Positions 23,320 to 33,485 of a stretch of DNA of 64,000 nt are shown piece after piece. The notes beneath the pieces were generated by a model that was not told where the DNA came from, searched no databases, and saw only the letters and a list, made by a program, of their open reading frames with translations. Numbering within the stretch: position 1 is the stretch's first letter; the number at the start of each line of letters is the position of its first letter. Source of the stretch: Thamnidium elegans (Eukaryota; Mucoromycota; Mucoromycetes; Mucorales; Mucoraceae); contig JAIXMG010000010.1 in assembly GCA_025201345.1 (NCBI GenBank), forward strand, positions 372,001-436,000. Reading direction: 5' to 3'. The position numbers and the translations under genes are program-made.

Positions 23320-25455
23320 CTAAGTCTTTTTAATGATTAAACCTTTCAACATATCAAAACTGTTACCGTCAGGTTGAAGTGTAAACTTCTTTCTAGGATC
23401 CTGAATGCTGACTGCTTCAAGCATACCATAATCACTTGTGATACCTACAATTCTAGCCTTTTCACCCTGATGTGTAGTTAATGTGACTAACTTGTCACTA
23501 ATATATACCAGATCAGCTTAGTAACCCAAAAAAAAAAAAAAAAAAAAGAAAGTAAAAGAAAGTAAAAGAATAAAATACTTACGTATGAAGCCAACGATCA
23601 TAATACTTGTCTAAAAACCATTTACCCATTCCCTTTTCACAAAACTCCATATAATACTTTTCAAACGTAACCAAAGTATGTGCCAATACATCTTCACGGT
23701 TTAACGGTAACAAACTTGGATTGTGTTGCTTAATCACATCATTTACCGAAACAGTCGGATGAGTATTATTCAAGTTGATACCGCATCCAATCACCAACAA
23801 AAACTCATCACGAATAAAACTAGAATTTACCAATAATCCACCTACTTTCTGTAATCCTTGATCGGGTAAATCAGCATAAATATCGTTGGGCCATTTTAAT
23901 CGAAGTGGCACGTCTTCATATCCTTTACGAGTTCGAATACTTTCTACGATAGCTAATGCGATCAAGTATTGAACAAAAACAACAGGCGAGTTGTTTAATT
24001 TCAAACTATGTCGGACAATAAAGCTAAACTGCAATGCATCCGCCTGTGATACCCAAGAATTACCTCCTCTACCTTTTAATATTTTAAATATTTAAATTTC
24101 TAGCCCTTCTTTTTTTTTCACTTTTATTTTAAATTACCTCTTCCCGCTATTTGATGTGTTGCCAAGCAAACCAATCCAGTCGGTAAACTTTGCGAGAAAT
24201 TATAATTTCTAAATTGTATAACCCCCCCTTTTTAGTGCCGAATAATAAACACTACAACTAAAAAAAAAACTTACTTGTCTAATATAGTTTGTGTACTTGT
24301 AATAACTTGAGAATATAATACGGAGTTACCAAACGAATACCAAGATCCACCTCCCCATTCTAACTTTCTACGGGCCAACAAGGAATCATAAAAAGCTTTT
24401 AAATCAAAGAAAGGTGTTAAATGTTTTTCTGGTACACCAATCGAACTTTCTGGCTCAACCATGGGCGGATATAAAATTTGTAATACAGGCGATTTTTCGT
24501 CCGACATACGATCAATAGAAAGTTTTTCTATTGTACTCTGCAATTGACCCACTTGATCGATTTCCGTTACGGAAAAACAATCGTTGGTGTCCGTAATTAA
24601 TCCATTACTTTCTACTTGTTGTAACAATCTAGATTTTATCTGCTTTAATATTCTACCACTTACAGCTGACAGATACAATGGCGTTAAATCAGGTACAGTT
24701 TGAATTTCCTTCACTTTTAATCCAATATTAGCTAAACTCTGACTCAAAAATTGACGACAAAAAGGTAAAGACTCTGTTAACTCCTTTATAATTGTTTCCT
24801 TATTTTCATTTTCAGATAAATCAACCAATTCAACATTATATTCAGGATGTACACCAAACAAGACAGCAGACCCCTTTCCAACCTGACATTGAACACCAGC
24901 TGCGAACTCCTCTTCTTTATCTACATTATACTTGCAAATGACCTTGACATGATCCATCTCACTTGCGTTAACAAAGTATCCACCTCCGTTATAATAAGTA
25001 TTTATCGTTTGATCCGATGTCACAATCGATACAGATCGTGCACCCTTTTCACTATTATAGACAAATCCAGGAAACATGGTACCACGACACACACCATCAA
25101 AGAACCCTAATTCACGCGACCCAATGATTTCTTGTCCATTTTTCCCCTTTTCAAATTCAATCTCCTTTGAAGCATAATAAGCTCCAGCACAAAAGCCCAA
25201 GTAATGTCCACCACCAGCAACATAATTCTTAATCTTTCTATTACCTGGACCATTTAAATCTTCACAGTAAGGTTGGTCACGACCTCCTGGTATCACAAGC
25301 AACGAACAAGTCTCTTCCCAAGGCTCGGTTTTCAAAGTGGCAGCATCTACTTTCATAACATCGTAGGCGTGTCCGAGAATGGCTTTTAAGGTCGTGTAGG
25401 TTTGTTTGACAGAATTGGGTGACGTGCCGTTTCCGTTATATATTAAGACGTTCAT
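23320..25455 (-). CDS. BPL1: biotin-protein ligase (holocarboxylase synthetase)
   Basis: Four exons (25455-24275, 24208-24138, 24072-23583, 23497-23320) give 639 aa, close to yeast Bpl1 (690). It activates biotin with ATP and attaches it to carboxylases. The N-terminal part is the glutamine-amidotransferase-like BPL_N domain (MNVLIYNGNGTSPNSVKQT, VIPGGRDQPYCEDLNGPGNR, GFCAGAYYAS). The catalytic core has HQIAGRGRGGNSWVSQADAL (the biotinyl-AMP loop), LRLKWPNDIYAD, KVGGLLVNSSF and IGCGINLNN. The C-terminal domain ends with DPRKKFTLQPDGNSFDMLKG. The acceptor at 23498 was preferred because an earlier AG gives an in-frame stop. The heme oxygenase start lies 158 bp downstream on the same strand. Confidence 0.95.
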
Positions 25456-25661
25456 AGTTGCACGATGGTAAAATGAACGTGTAAATAATTTTGAACCAAA
25501 CAGTTTTTGTATATGTATATATATTAAAAAGAAAAAAGAAAAAAGAAAAATTTATAAACAACAAAATTTTGAATTGATGGAGCGGAGAACAAGGGTAAAA
25601 ATTACACATGGACGTTTACACACACATCAAAAGTATTGCAAAAAAAAAAAAAGACTATTTC

Positions 25662-25675
25662 GTAACCATGGTAAT
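25662..25675. promoter_or_regulatory. X-box-like site, copy 1
   Basis: GTAACCATGGTAAT differs from the RFX consensus GTnRCC-AT-RGYAAC only at the last base. It is 207 bp upstream of the BPL1 start. The identical 14-mer recurs at 26697. Confidence 0.4.
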
Positions 25676-26494
25676 TTTTTTTTTCATTGATTGTCATAAT
25701 TATCCAAAAAAGTTTTATATTTCTTGGTACATGAAAAATGTTTAGCCGAAAAGTGATAGTTAATCCTATTTCGCATGATTTATCTATACGTTCAACTTCG
25801 TTTTATCCGCATAAAAAGGAAACTTGCACCGCCTCCCCATTTTGACGCCCACTTCTCTTTCATCTATTGAACATGGAATAAAAAAAAATCCAAGGAGCTC
25901 GAAACCTGCTATTGGCGCATTAAGAACTGTCAAAGAAAAGCAAAGATAAATTGGCGAGTACAACATTTTGTGCACTTTGTAAATAGCTTTCATTTTATAA
26001 TGCTGATGGTTTTTGTTATTCTTATCGTCTGTTTCGGTCATATTATTTACAAGTCAATAATGTACCCTTCCGTATTTAGTTTGACTATCCCTACACCATC
26101 TGAATCTGGTTTTATGATCAAAATTTGGGCCGACCTTTTCAAAATGAAATATTCTGGTTCTATTAGCTTGACGTGTGATTGCATAACTAACACTACATAT
26201 ACATAGGGGTGAAAAATATTTTTTCGAAGAGATTAAATAAGTCCTCTCAAAAAAAATTGATTTTATATTTTATCGTGCTGTAATAAACGTATTTTTTTTA
26301 TACGAAGTCTGACTAAATTATGCGTAACCAGAGGAGTCTTATTTTTTTTTTTTATAGCTGAGAGCTGGGTATATGAGTAACTTTCAATCTAGCAACTCAA
26401 AGATGTTCAAACGATCGATAAAAAGGGGCCACAAAAGCGCATATCTTCCCCCCTATTCCCTAAAACTTGGAGCGAAACAGATGTAGATTATTAT

Positions 26495-26528
<34 letters not shown>

Positions 26529-26696
26529 GGTGTAATTTATTTTTTTAGAAAGTGTGCAAAAAAAAACTAAGTTGTATGAATAATTTTTAAAAAATAGTGT
26601 ACACACGGACGTTCACGCACGCATCATATAACCTCCTTGAAACGAATAAGCTAGTTATAAAGTTTAGTGGAGGACTTGTAAAAAAAAGCTTATTTT

Positions 26697-26710
26697 GTAA
26701 CCATGGTAAT
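26697..26710. promoter_or_regulatory. X-box-like site, copy 2
   Basis: Identical to the site at 25662, including the preceding TATTT(C/T). It is 471 bp before the bHLH start codon. A looser relative, GTTACCATGCGTAT, occurs around 26815. Confidence 0.4.
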
Positions 26711-27180
26711 GAAAAGATTGACTAAGCATAAAAAAAAAAACGTGGATAAATAAAATAATCGAAACCATGCTTTTTGTAGACATTACTTATTTCCCAGAAA
26801 AGATCTGTTTCGTGTTACCATGCGTATTTCAATGACAGTATTGCTTGTTTCTGGTAAAAAAAAAAAAATAATCGAAAAAAAATAGATGAGAGTTTACCTT
26901 GATATGTAAATAAGTTTTTTTTTAGAAAAAAGTAACTTGAAATAAATGAATTCATTTACTTTTTTGCAATACCATTTATCTAAAACTGTATATTTTAAAC
27001 ATCCACAGTGTAACAATCTAAAAAAAACCCTTTTTTTTTATAATGTATTAAAGCAAAAAAAAAGAGATTGAAAATTAAATTTTTTTTTCGTAGTATATTT
27101 TTTTCTTTTTAAATTTTTTTTTTTCTCTCTCTTCTTTTTCTACTTTTTTTTTTTTTTTTTTGTTTTTTAATATAATAATA

Positions 27181-28502
27181 ATGTCTTTACAAGATGACAA
27201 GTATCAGTTACCATCTACGTTGGAACCAAAAGAAGATGAACATTCAGCATTAACAGTAGATAATATGGTTACAGATGTTGAACCTTTAAAAAGTAAGGGG
27301 GTGGAGTTTAATATTGAAACAAGAAAAAATTTTAATATATTTTTTATAATAGATTATTTATCGAGTCGTCAACTTCCTGCATTAGATACACTTCAAAGTA
27401 ATTATCAAAATGATGATTATATTCGTATTAAACTTTCGGGAATGTCCGTAGGCGTTTCACCAAATTCATCCCCTCGTGTCCAGCCTCAATATCAACAAGA
27501 ACAACGTGCTGAGTATTTTTCGCAAGGCGAAGAAGAGAGAAGACGGTTTGATCCTATCCGTTCTTCGGTTAATAATACTCCTTTACTAAGAAGAATTATG
27601 CATCATGATCCATCATCACAAAGAAGGCATTCTATTGCAAATATGGATTTAAACACTAGATCCTTACACCACCACGGTAAAAAAAAACTAAATATGTCAT
27701 TTTAATATTATTTTGTTACTTAATTTTTCTTCCTATTATTAGAACCACATATATACCAACCCCCACCACCACAACAATCATTTCCAGGTCATTATTCTGC
27801 TCCTTCCAGTCCACCTTTACAGCATTCACATCAAAAATTAAATAAGCATCCTTTAATACCATTTTCTCCTTACAATGGCCGATCCAAATCGATTATGGAC
27901 GACGATTTACCACCACCACCTATGCGTCGTAATTCTTCTGCACTCGTCTATAGAAATAATAATACTAGAGAACATTTGATCTCTTCTAGAAGAATGTCTT
28001 CTTCTTCCTCTTCTACATCTTCACTGGTAAATATATAATTTTAGTGTAACCAACGTCAAAAAAAAATTCCTTACATATTTTTTTTAGCATCGCGTAAACC
28101 AAATTGGAAATTTTAAAGAAGAGGAAGATGATGATGATAGACATGAAATGGAAGGAATTTATTCTAGAAGTCCGGAACTTCGTATTAGTCACAAATTAGC
28201 TGAACGAAAGAGAAGAAAGGAAATGAAGGATTTGTTTGAGGAATTAAAAGAAGCACTACCTGTCGATAAATCTATGAAAACAAGTAAATGGGAAATTCTA
28301 AGTAAAGGTAAATTGTGTGTCTGTGCTTTTGCATATTTCCCCCCCCTTCCATTTCTAATTCTTTTTTCTTGTAGCTGTTGAATATATTGGTATGCTTAGA
28401 CATCGAGATTACGGTATGGAACAAGAACTTGTCATGTTAAAACATGAATTGGAAAGTTTAAAAAGTGAAAAACCCTCGGTTCAAAAGAATTATCACAATT
28501 AA
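27181..28502 (+). CDS. bHLH transcription factor
   Basis: Exons 27181-27292, 27353-27676, 27743-28026, 28088-28307 and 28375-28502 give 355 aa. The DNA-binding domain lies at about residues 272-330: basic region [20 protein letters not shown] with the His-Glu-Arg (class B, E-box) contact pattern, a loop with [15 protein letters not shown], and helix 2 [16 protein letters not shown] running into a short leucine-rich segment. The N-terminal 240 residues are low-complexity (Gln, Pro, Ser, His-rich; SSSSSTSS near residue 235), as in activation regions. The first intron (27293-27352) is 60 nt and has no in-frame stop, so its retention would give a 375-aa form. ATG at 27181 is preferred over the in-frame ATG at 27160 because the latter sits in the T-rich leader. 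Targets are unknown. Confidence 0.85.
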
Positions 28503-29129
28503 AGTAAAAAAAAAAAAAAAATATCCCCCCTCCCCTTTTTTTTAATAAAAAATGTATGTTATATCTTTAAAAAAAATTGCTATGCAACAGATCTTGAAAA
28601 TAGCCAATTGTAGCACTTGATCTAATTATGATCTTACAAGTTTTAAACTACCCCCCCCCCCCCTCTTACCCCTAAAAAAAATTCTTGCATGTTCAGTGTA
28701 ATTTTTATTCACTGCTTTAAAAAAATGTGGATGTAAAAAAAAGGGGGTGAATGGTTACCATTTTACTGCAAAGCGGCGTAAATTACTGCTATGCTACACG
28801 AAATGATCGCATTGCAACTAAATTTTTTACCCATTCGCCGCCAACTTAATGAGCAAATAAAGAAAAAGTGAAACATAAAAAAAAAAACTCTATATCTCTC
28901 GCGCACACACACACAACTTGATTCCTTATGATTCAAATGACATAGACTCTACGTCTTTTCTTTTTTATTTGTGCGACTGTAATATCTTAAAAGGCATGTG
29001 AATATTAATTCGACTGATATAATGAAAAATACAAAAAAAAAAAAAAAAAAAAAAAAAACTTTTTCTTTTAAAAAAGAGAAAGTATCCTTTTTTTATTTTC
29101 CTTTTTTTTTTTTTTTGTATATTTCAGCA
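28503..29129. other. intergenic region with C and A homopolymers
   Basis: About 630 bp holding C runs (about 28646-28660), A runs (28862-28890, 29033-29058) and a pyrimidine tract ending ATTTCAG immediately before the carrier ATG, suggesting a 5'-UTR intron. No gene seen. Confidence 0.45.
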
Positions 29130-30202
29130 ATGTCGAAAGAAGTTGGTATTTTACCTTTTGAAGATTACAAGCTACCACCTATTGGTCATGCTATTTCTGG
29201 AGCAGTCGGATCTACCATTGCCAACTTGTTTATATATCCTTTAGACATGTACGTCAAACTTTTTTTTGTTAAAAAATATCCTCAGTACTAAATACTTTAC
29301 ATATAACTTTTTAGTTCAACTACTCGACTTCAATTAAAAGGTGACGAAGAAAAGAAGCAAGGTTTATTAGACCAAATCAAGACCATTTATGAACAAGAAG
29401 GAGGATTAAAAGGATTATATGCCGGGCTTGGATCCGATACAGTAGCTACCGTCTTGTCTAGTTTTATTTACTTTTACTGCTACACCGCTTTAAGAAACGT
29501 GCAGGAAAAGATGAACACAAATATGGGTAAATCTTCTGCTCAATTAAACGTTGCCCAAGAATTGTTTTTGGGTGCTGAGGCTGCATTAATCTCTAGATTC
29601 TTTACTACACCTGTATCCAACATTACTACTAGACTTCAAACTGCTGGAGGAGATAATAAGAAGGGGTTTAAAGAGATTGCAATGGAGTTATTAAAGTCAA
29701 AGGGTATTACTGGATTTTGGACTGGTAAATTTTTTTTTTTCCTAGTGTATGTCTTGTTTATTAACGCAGTTTTTTTTTTATAGGTTACAGAGCCTCAATT
29801 GTATTGGTCAGTAATCCTTCCATTACATACTTTGTTTTTGAAAAGATAAAGTCAATCTACATGCGTACACAAAACAAGCAAAGTTTGACAGCATTGCAAG
29901 TATTTTTATTCTCAGCTTGTGCCAAGAGCATAGCAACCATGATCACCTACCCATTTATATTTTTACGTACACGTATGGTAGGTAACCAAGCAAAGAAGCA
30001 AGACGGTATTGTCGACACCTTAAAGGCTGTCATTGCTAAAGATGGATATACTGGACTTTACAAAGGTATGAAAGCTCAGATTATTAAGGGGTTCTTTAAT
30101 CAAGGTATCATGTACATGATTAAGGATTATGTTGCTACTTATTTGGCACTTGTATTTTATCATTCTTTCAAACTCAAAATGAGAGCTAAACTTGCTCAAT
30201 AA
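29130..30202 (+). CDS. peroxisomal PMP34/PMP47-like solute carrier (SLC25 family)
   Basis: Three exons (29130-29248, 29315-29724, 29784-30202) give 315 aa, normal for the family. There are three tandem carrier repeats, each with a P-x-[DE]-x-x-[KR]-related signature: PLDISTTRLQ after the first helix, PVSNITTRLQ in repeat two and PFIFLRTRM in repeat three, each followed by GLYAG/GFWTG/GLYKG-type loops. The repeat-three start, VSNPSITYFVFEKIK, resembles PMP34/PMP47 (peroxisomal ATP, CoA or NAD transport) more than mitochondrial ADP/ATP carriers. Transport substrate is inferred from family only. The ATG follows an ATTTCAG that may be the acceptor of a leader intron. Confidence 0.85.
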
Positions 30203-30239
30203 TTAGAATAAAATTTTGATCTTTTTTTTATATATAAAC

Positions 30240-30670
30240 ATGTTTATACCTTGTATTGAATCGATTGATCATATTGTGATAGCAGTAAATAATATGAACA
30301 AGTCTGCAGAATGGTATAACATCATGTTGTAAGTTAATGTAATGTACAATTTAATTGTCCCCCCCCCCTTTTTTTTTGACGCACGCACGTGTTTTATTTT
30401 TATTTAGAGGAATGTCTATATAACGTTTCAAGACACCAAGTGCACCTACGCAAGACCGTGTCGCTCTCGTATTTGGTCAGCAAAATAAAAACTTGCATCA
30501 AGCAACCAGTTTCCGATTTCTTACAACACTGGAAGAACCACATGTGTGAATTAGCGATAGATACAGTTGTTGAAAGAACAGGCACCGTAAGCCTACTTTT
30601 ATCTGTTTACGTGTATGATTTAGATAACAACTTGATCGAAGTATCAAATCATAAAGATTCGGCGCTTTAA
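30240..30670 (+). pseudogene. broken glyoxalase/VOC-fold gene (GLOD5-like)
   Basis: An intact-looking first exon (30240-30328; MFIPCIESIDHIVIAVNNMN, KSAEWYNIML) and a normal intron lead to GMSI, then an in-frame TAA at 30421-30423. The frame resumes as RFKTPSAPTQDRVALVFGQQ and NKNLHQA, ends at TGA, and the family's last strand (ERTGTVSLLLSVYVYDLDNN, LIEVSNH) follows in another frame. The piece between them, where relatives have about 25 more residues, is missing. The nonsense codon could come from CAA by one C-to-T change. VOC-fold metal-ligand positions are partly visible (H in IDHIVI, E in LIEVSN). It sits 37 bp after the carrier's stop. Unannotated splicing cannot rescue both breaks as far as I can see. 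Confidence 0.75.
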
Positions 30671-30746
30671 TGAAAAATAAATACAATATTTTTTTTTCTT
30701 CTGTCTACGTTCTCTCTCTCTCTCTCTCTTTATTTTCTTTTTAATA

Positions 30747-30988
30747 ATGTTCGATTGGAGTCGTATTGTAAACCATCAGTTATTTAACATTGCTTCTTTT
30801 CTTGTTTTACGTCAAGTAACAAGTTACTTTGGTTTAGATCACTCGGAAAATCTAGATATTATTCGTACACTTTACTTGGGATCTCAATTCATCGTCATCG
30901 TCTTGACTTTTTATCTGTTATATGTTATCAAAAACAAGAATGGTAATACAATTTATTTTAAGACAGTTATTACAAAAACTAAAAATTT

Positions 30989-31028
<40 letters not shown>

Positions 31029-31494
31029 TACTACACCGTTACGTTATGTCATCCCTGGAGAAAAGCAATGGAATGGTACACAAACCACAGATACTTTAAT
31101 CGAGACAACACATATGGGTATAAAAAAAAAATGCACATATCACTACCCAAAAAACTAAACTAAATACCTCCACTCTTTTACCATAATAGAGTATGATATC
31201 GAAGATGTCAAGAAACGATTAAATCAAGGTTTTACCCACTTGGTTGCCGTCGCATTCCTTCACTTAAAATACGGATACATTCAACCACTTATCATTCAAT
31301 CCATTTTAAGTTTCAAGACGTTTTTTATGACAAAAGAAGCGCGTATTCATTTTTTTGGCGGTAAAACCAACCACGGTGAACTTCGCCGTCCATTCCGTGT
31401 CACTGGTATCTTTGGTATCGCTAATGAAAAAAGTCAGCCCAAAACTGATAAAGGTTCAATTAAACGTGCTGAAAAGGCTCTTAAAACAAAATAA
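30747..31494 (+). CDS. PHO88: Pho88/SND3 ER membrane protein
   Basis: Three exons (30747-30942, 31028-31117, 31190-31494) give 196 aa, as in yeast Pho88 (188). The protein acts in SRP-independent targeting to the ER (SND3) and was first found through phosphate transport. Two N-terminal hydrophobic segments (IASFLVLRQVTSYFG; LGSQFIVIVLTFYLLYVI) precede the conserved TTPLRYVIPGEKQ. The family core follows: YDIEDVKKRLNQGFTHLVAV, FLHLKYGYIQPLIIQSIL, RIHFFGGKTNHGELRRPF and the tail PKTDKGSIKRAEKA. The second intron's acceptor at 31188-31189 gives HMEYDIEDVK. The stop codon lies only 10 bp from the MED6 stop on the other strand. Confidence 0.94.
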
Positions 31495-31504
31495 CTTTTA
31501 TTTT

Positions 31505-32525
31505 TTATTTTGTCATCTTCTTTTTACGATTACTACTTTCATCTAATTTCTTTCTAGGTCGTTTTCCTCCTATATCCTCTATTATAAAAATAAAAATAAA
31601 ACGGTAAATAATATAGAACACGATTTTTTTTTTGTGGAAATTTTACCTCGATTTTGTGCAGGAGACTCTAAACCGGGCTTTAATGCATCTTCTTCAGGTG
31701 TATCAATTGCTTGCCGTGCTTGCATCACTTTAATTGACGAAGTTTCAATAGCTCTATCCATCCAATGTCGAAACGTCTGTGTCTCTTGTGCGCGTAAAAC
31801 ACCTTTAGCAGTTGGCGTCTTTTTAGTTGTCGTTGTTTCAGGTGCGGTCTTCCAAGTATATCCTTTTGACGGGTAGAATTCAACCATATCTTTTGTTTCT
31901 TTAAATGCACTATTTACGTGAAATAAACTTGTCAACTAATTTATATAAAAAAACGATGAGTATTTTTTTTTGACAATGTTGTTTTTAAAAGTTTACCAAA
32001 CGATTAGCAATAACGGAATAAATAGTAGGTGATTGGTATACATTAGCACCCATAATGTAATAAGTTGCAATAGGATTAACATCATCAATTGCAGGTCCAC
32101 GACGATATCTCTTTTGAATGATCCAAACTGGTGGTTGTTCATGAACAACAGCAAATTCTATACCCGTCATTTTACTAAGAAACTCGCTCAATTAATAAAA
32201 AAAAAACACGCACACACACGCTTTATATACAATTAAAAACTGTACCGAAGTGCTTCTACTGTAGCTTCATATGGTTGTCTTAGATCGTTATATTGCGTTT
32301 GCATAGATAATACTTGGTTGTTGCATTGACGATCCCAAAAAGGTGAAAGAGCAAAATAATCAAGTACCATTTGTTGATTTTGAAATCCACCTACTCTCTA
32401 TACGCCAAAGAGTTAGTAATCTTTTTTTAGAAAAAAAAATATGCTTTATTATTTCGTACTTCTAACCAGTTGGTATCACGCCACTCGACACTTGTCAGGT
32501 CTTCAGTTGCTGTCATGCGTTGCAT
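31505..32525 (-). CDS. MED6: Mediator subunit MED6
   Basis: Five exons (32525-32460, 32397-32246, 32186-31997, 31935-31647, 31578-31505) give 256 aa. MED6 belongs to the Mediator head module that bridges activators and RNA polymerase II. Conserved features: EDLTSVEWRDTNWLE, VLDYFALSPFWDRQCNNQVL, a domain with MTGIEFAVVHEQPPVWIIQK, then NPIATYYIMGANVYQSPTIY and RLVTSLFHVNSAF-like residues, GYTWKT. The C-terminus is Lys/Arg-rich (GGKRPRKKLDE, NRKKKMTK). The first Met (32525) has a second in-frame Met three codons on. The gene converges on PHO88 with overlapping 3' regions. Confidence 0.94.
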
Positions 32526-32780
32526 ATTGGATTTAAATGAGAATGAGAGAAAAAGGTTAACGAAAAAAAAGCGGCCACTTTTTTTTTAAGTATGTAAAGA
32601 CGTCACTGATCTTTGGTATTCCAAGTACTCGGATTTGATCCAAACCAAGTAGTATCACATGAGATTTTTTTTTATTACTATCAGTGTGTGTGTGTGTCCG
32701 TGTGTGTGTGTGTATATGTGTATGTGTAATATTTTTTATTTTTGGGAAGAAAGAAAAAGGCGAGAAGAAAATGAGAGATA
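32526..32780. repeat. short spacer with a TG microsatellite
   Basis: The space between the MED6 start and the forkhead stop contains a (TG)n-rich tract at about 32684-32726 (TGTGTGTGTGTCCGTGTGTG and on). No coding content seen. Confidence 0.6.
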
Positions 32781-33485
32781 TTAGTTTAATAAGTTATGAA
32801 TTTGCATTACAGGATAAGTAGTTGAATTTGTTGTAGTATCAGATTGACTGGACACAGGGGTATCAGGTGAATTGGGTGAAAGATAATTACGGTTGGCAGG
32901 TTTCCGCCGTAACAAACTAGATGAACCTCTAACAAAAGCACCATTTTTAAACTTTTCCATATGTGTTGGATCAATCGTCCAGTATCCTCCTTTTCCTTTA
33001 ATGCCGTCCATTTCGGCTTTAGATATTTTTTTAAAGCATCGATTTAGAGACAGGTTATGTCGAATTGTATTCTAATGAATATAGTGTTTAGTTAAAATTT
33101 TATACAGAAAAAAAAAAAGCAGAAAAAAAAAAGGTACCTGCCAACCAGTATCCTTTTCATTATATAAAGCAGGATATCGACTTGTAATCCATGTATAAAT
33201 ATTTTTTAATGTCATACGTTCATTTTCGCTTTCTAATATCGCTTGAGCTATTAAGGACGAATAAGAAAAAGGTGGTCGACGTCTCTTTCGAGGTGGTTTT
33301 ATTAGATCAGGTGCCATTGGAATAAAAGACTCGGACACAATGTGTGTTTGCAATTGTTCACTTTGTGATTCAGTACGGAACTGTTTTACTGATGTTACAA
33401 TCATGGGATGGCGTAAAGCAACCGGAATTGGTGGCAAAAAGTTCATATCTTTATCTTCACCTTCTAGTGTTGTAGAAGTATTCAT
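32781..33485 (-). CDS. forkhead transcription factor
   Basis: Two exons (33485-33138, 33071-32781) give 212 aa. The forkhead (winged helix) domain spans about residues 71-162: [20 protein letters not shown], then [16 protein letters not shown], recognition helix [20 protein letters not shown] (split by the intron after Gln), and wing [20 protein letters not shown]. There is no FHA domain, so it is not a FOXK/Fkh1-type protein. The compact size resembles small fungal forkheads, but orthology is not clear. The C-terminal tail is Ser/Thr/Pro-rich. GTTGCTAAGCAGC sits about 180 bp upstream of the start. Confidence 0.93.

Larger units (their letters stand above)
25456..27180. other. intergenic region between BPL1 and the bHLH gene
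   Basis: About 1.7 kb of AT-rich DNA between two divergent genes. Its main landmarks are two identical GTAACCATGGTAAT sites (25662-25675, 26697-26710), each near a similar GGACGTT(T/C)AC(A/G)CAC tract. Long A runs occur at 26500-26526 and T-rich leader sequence before 27181. Short open frames at 25784-26041 (-) and 25970-26206 (+) overlap each other and match nothing; judged non-coding. Confidence 0.45.
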
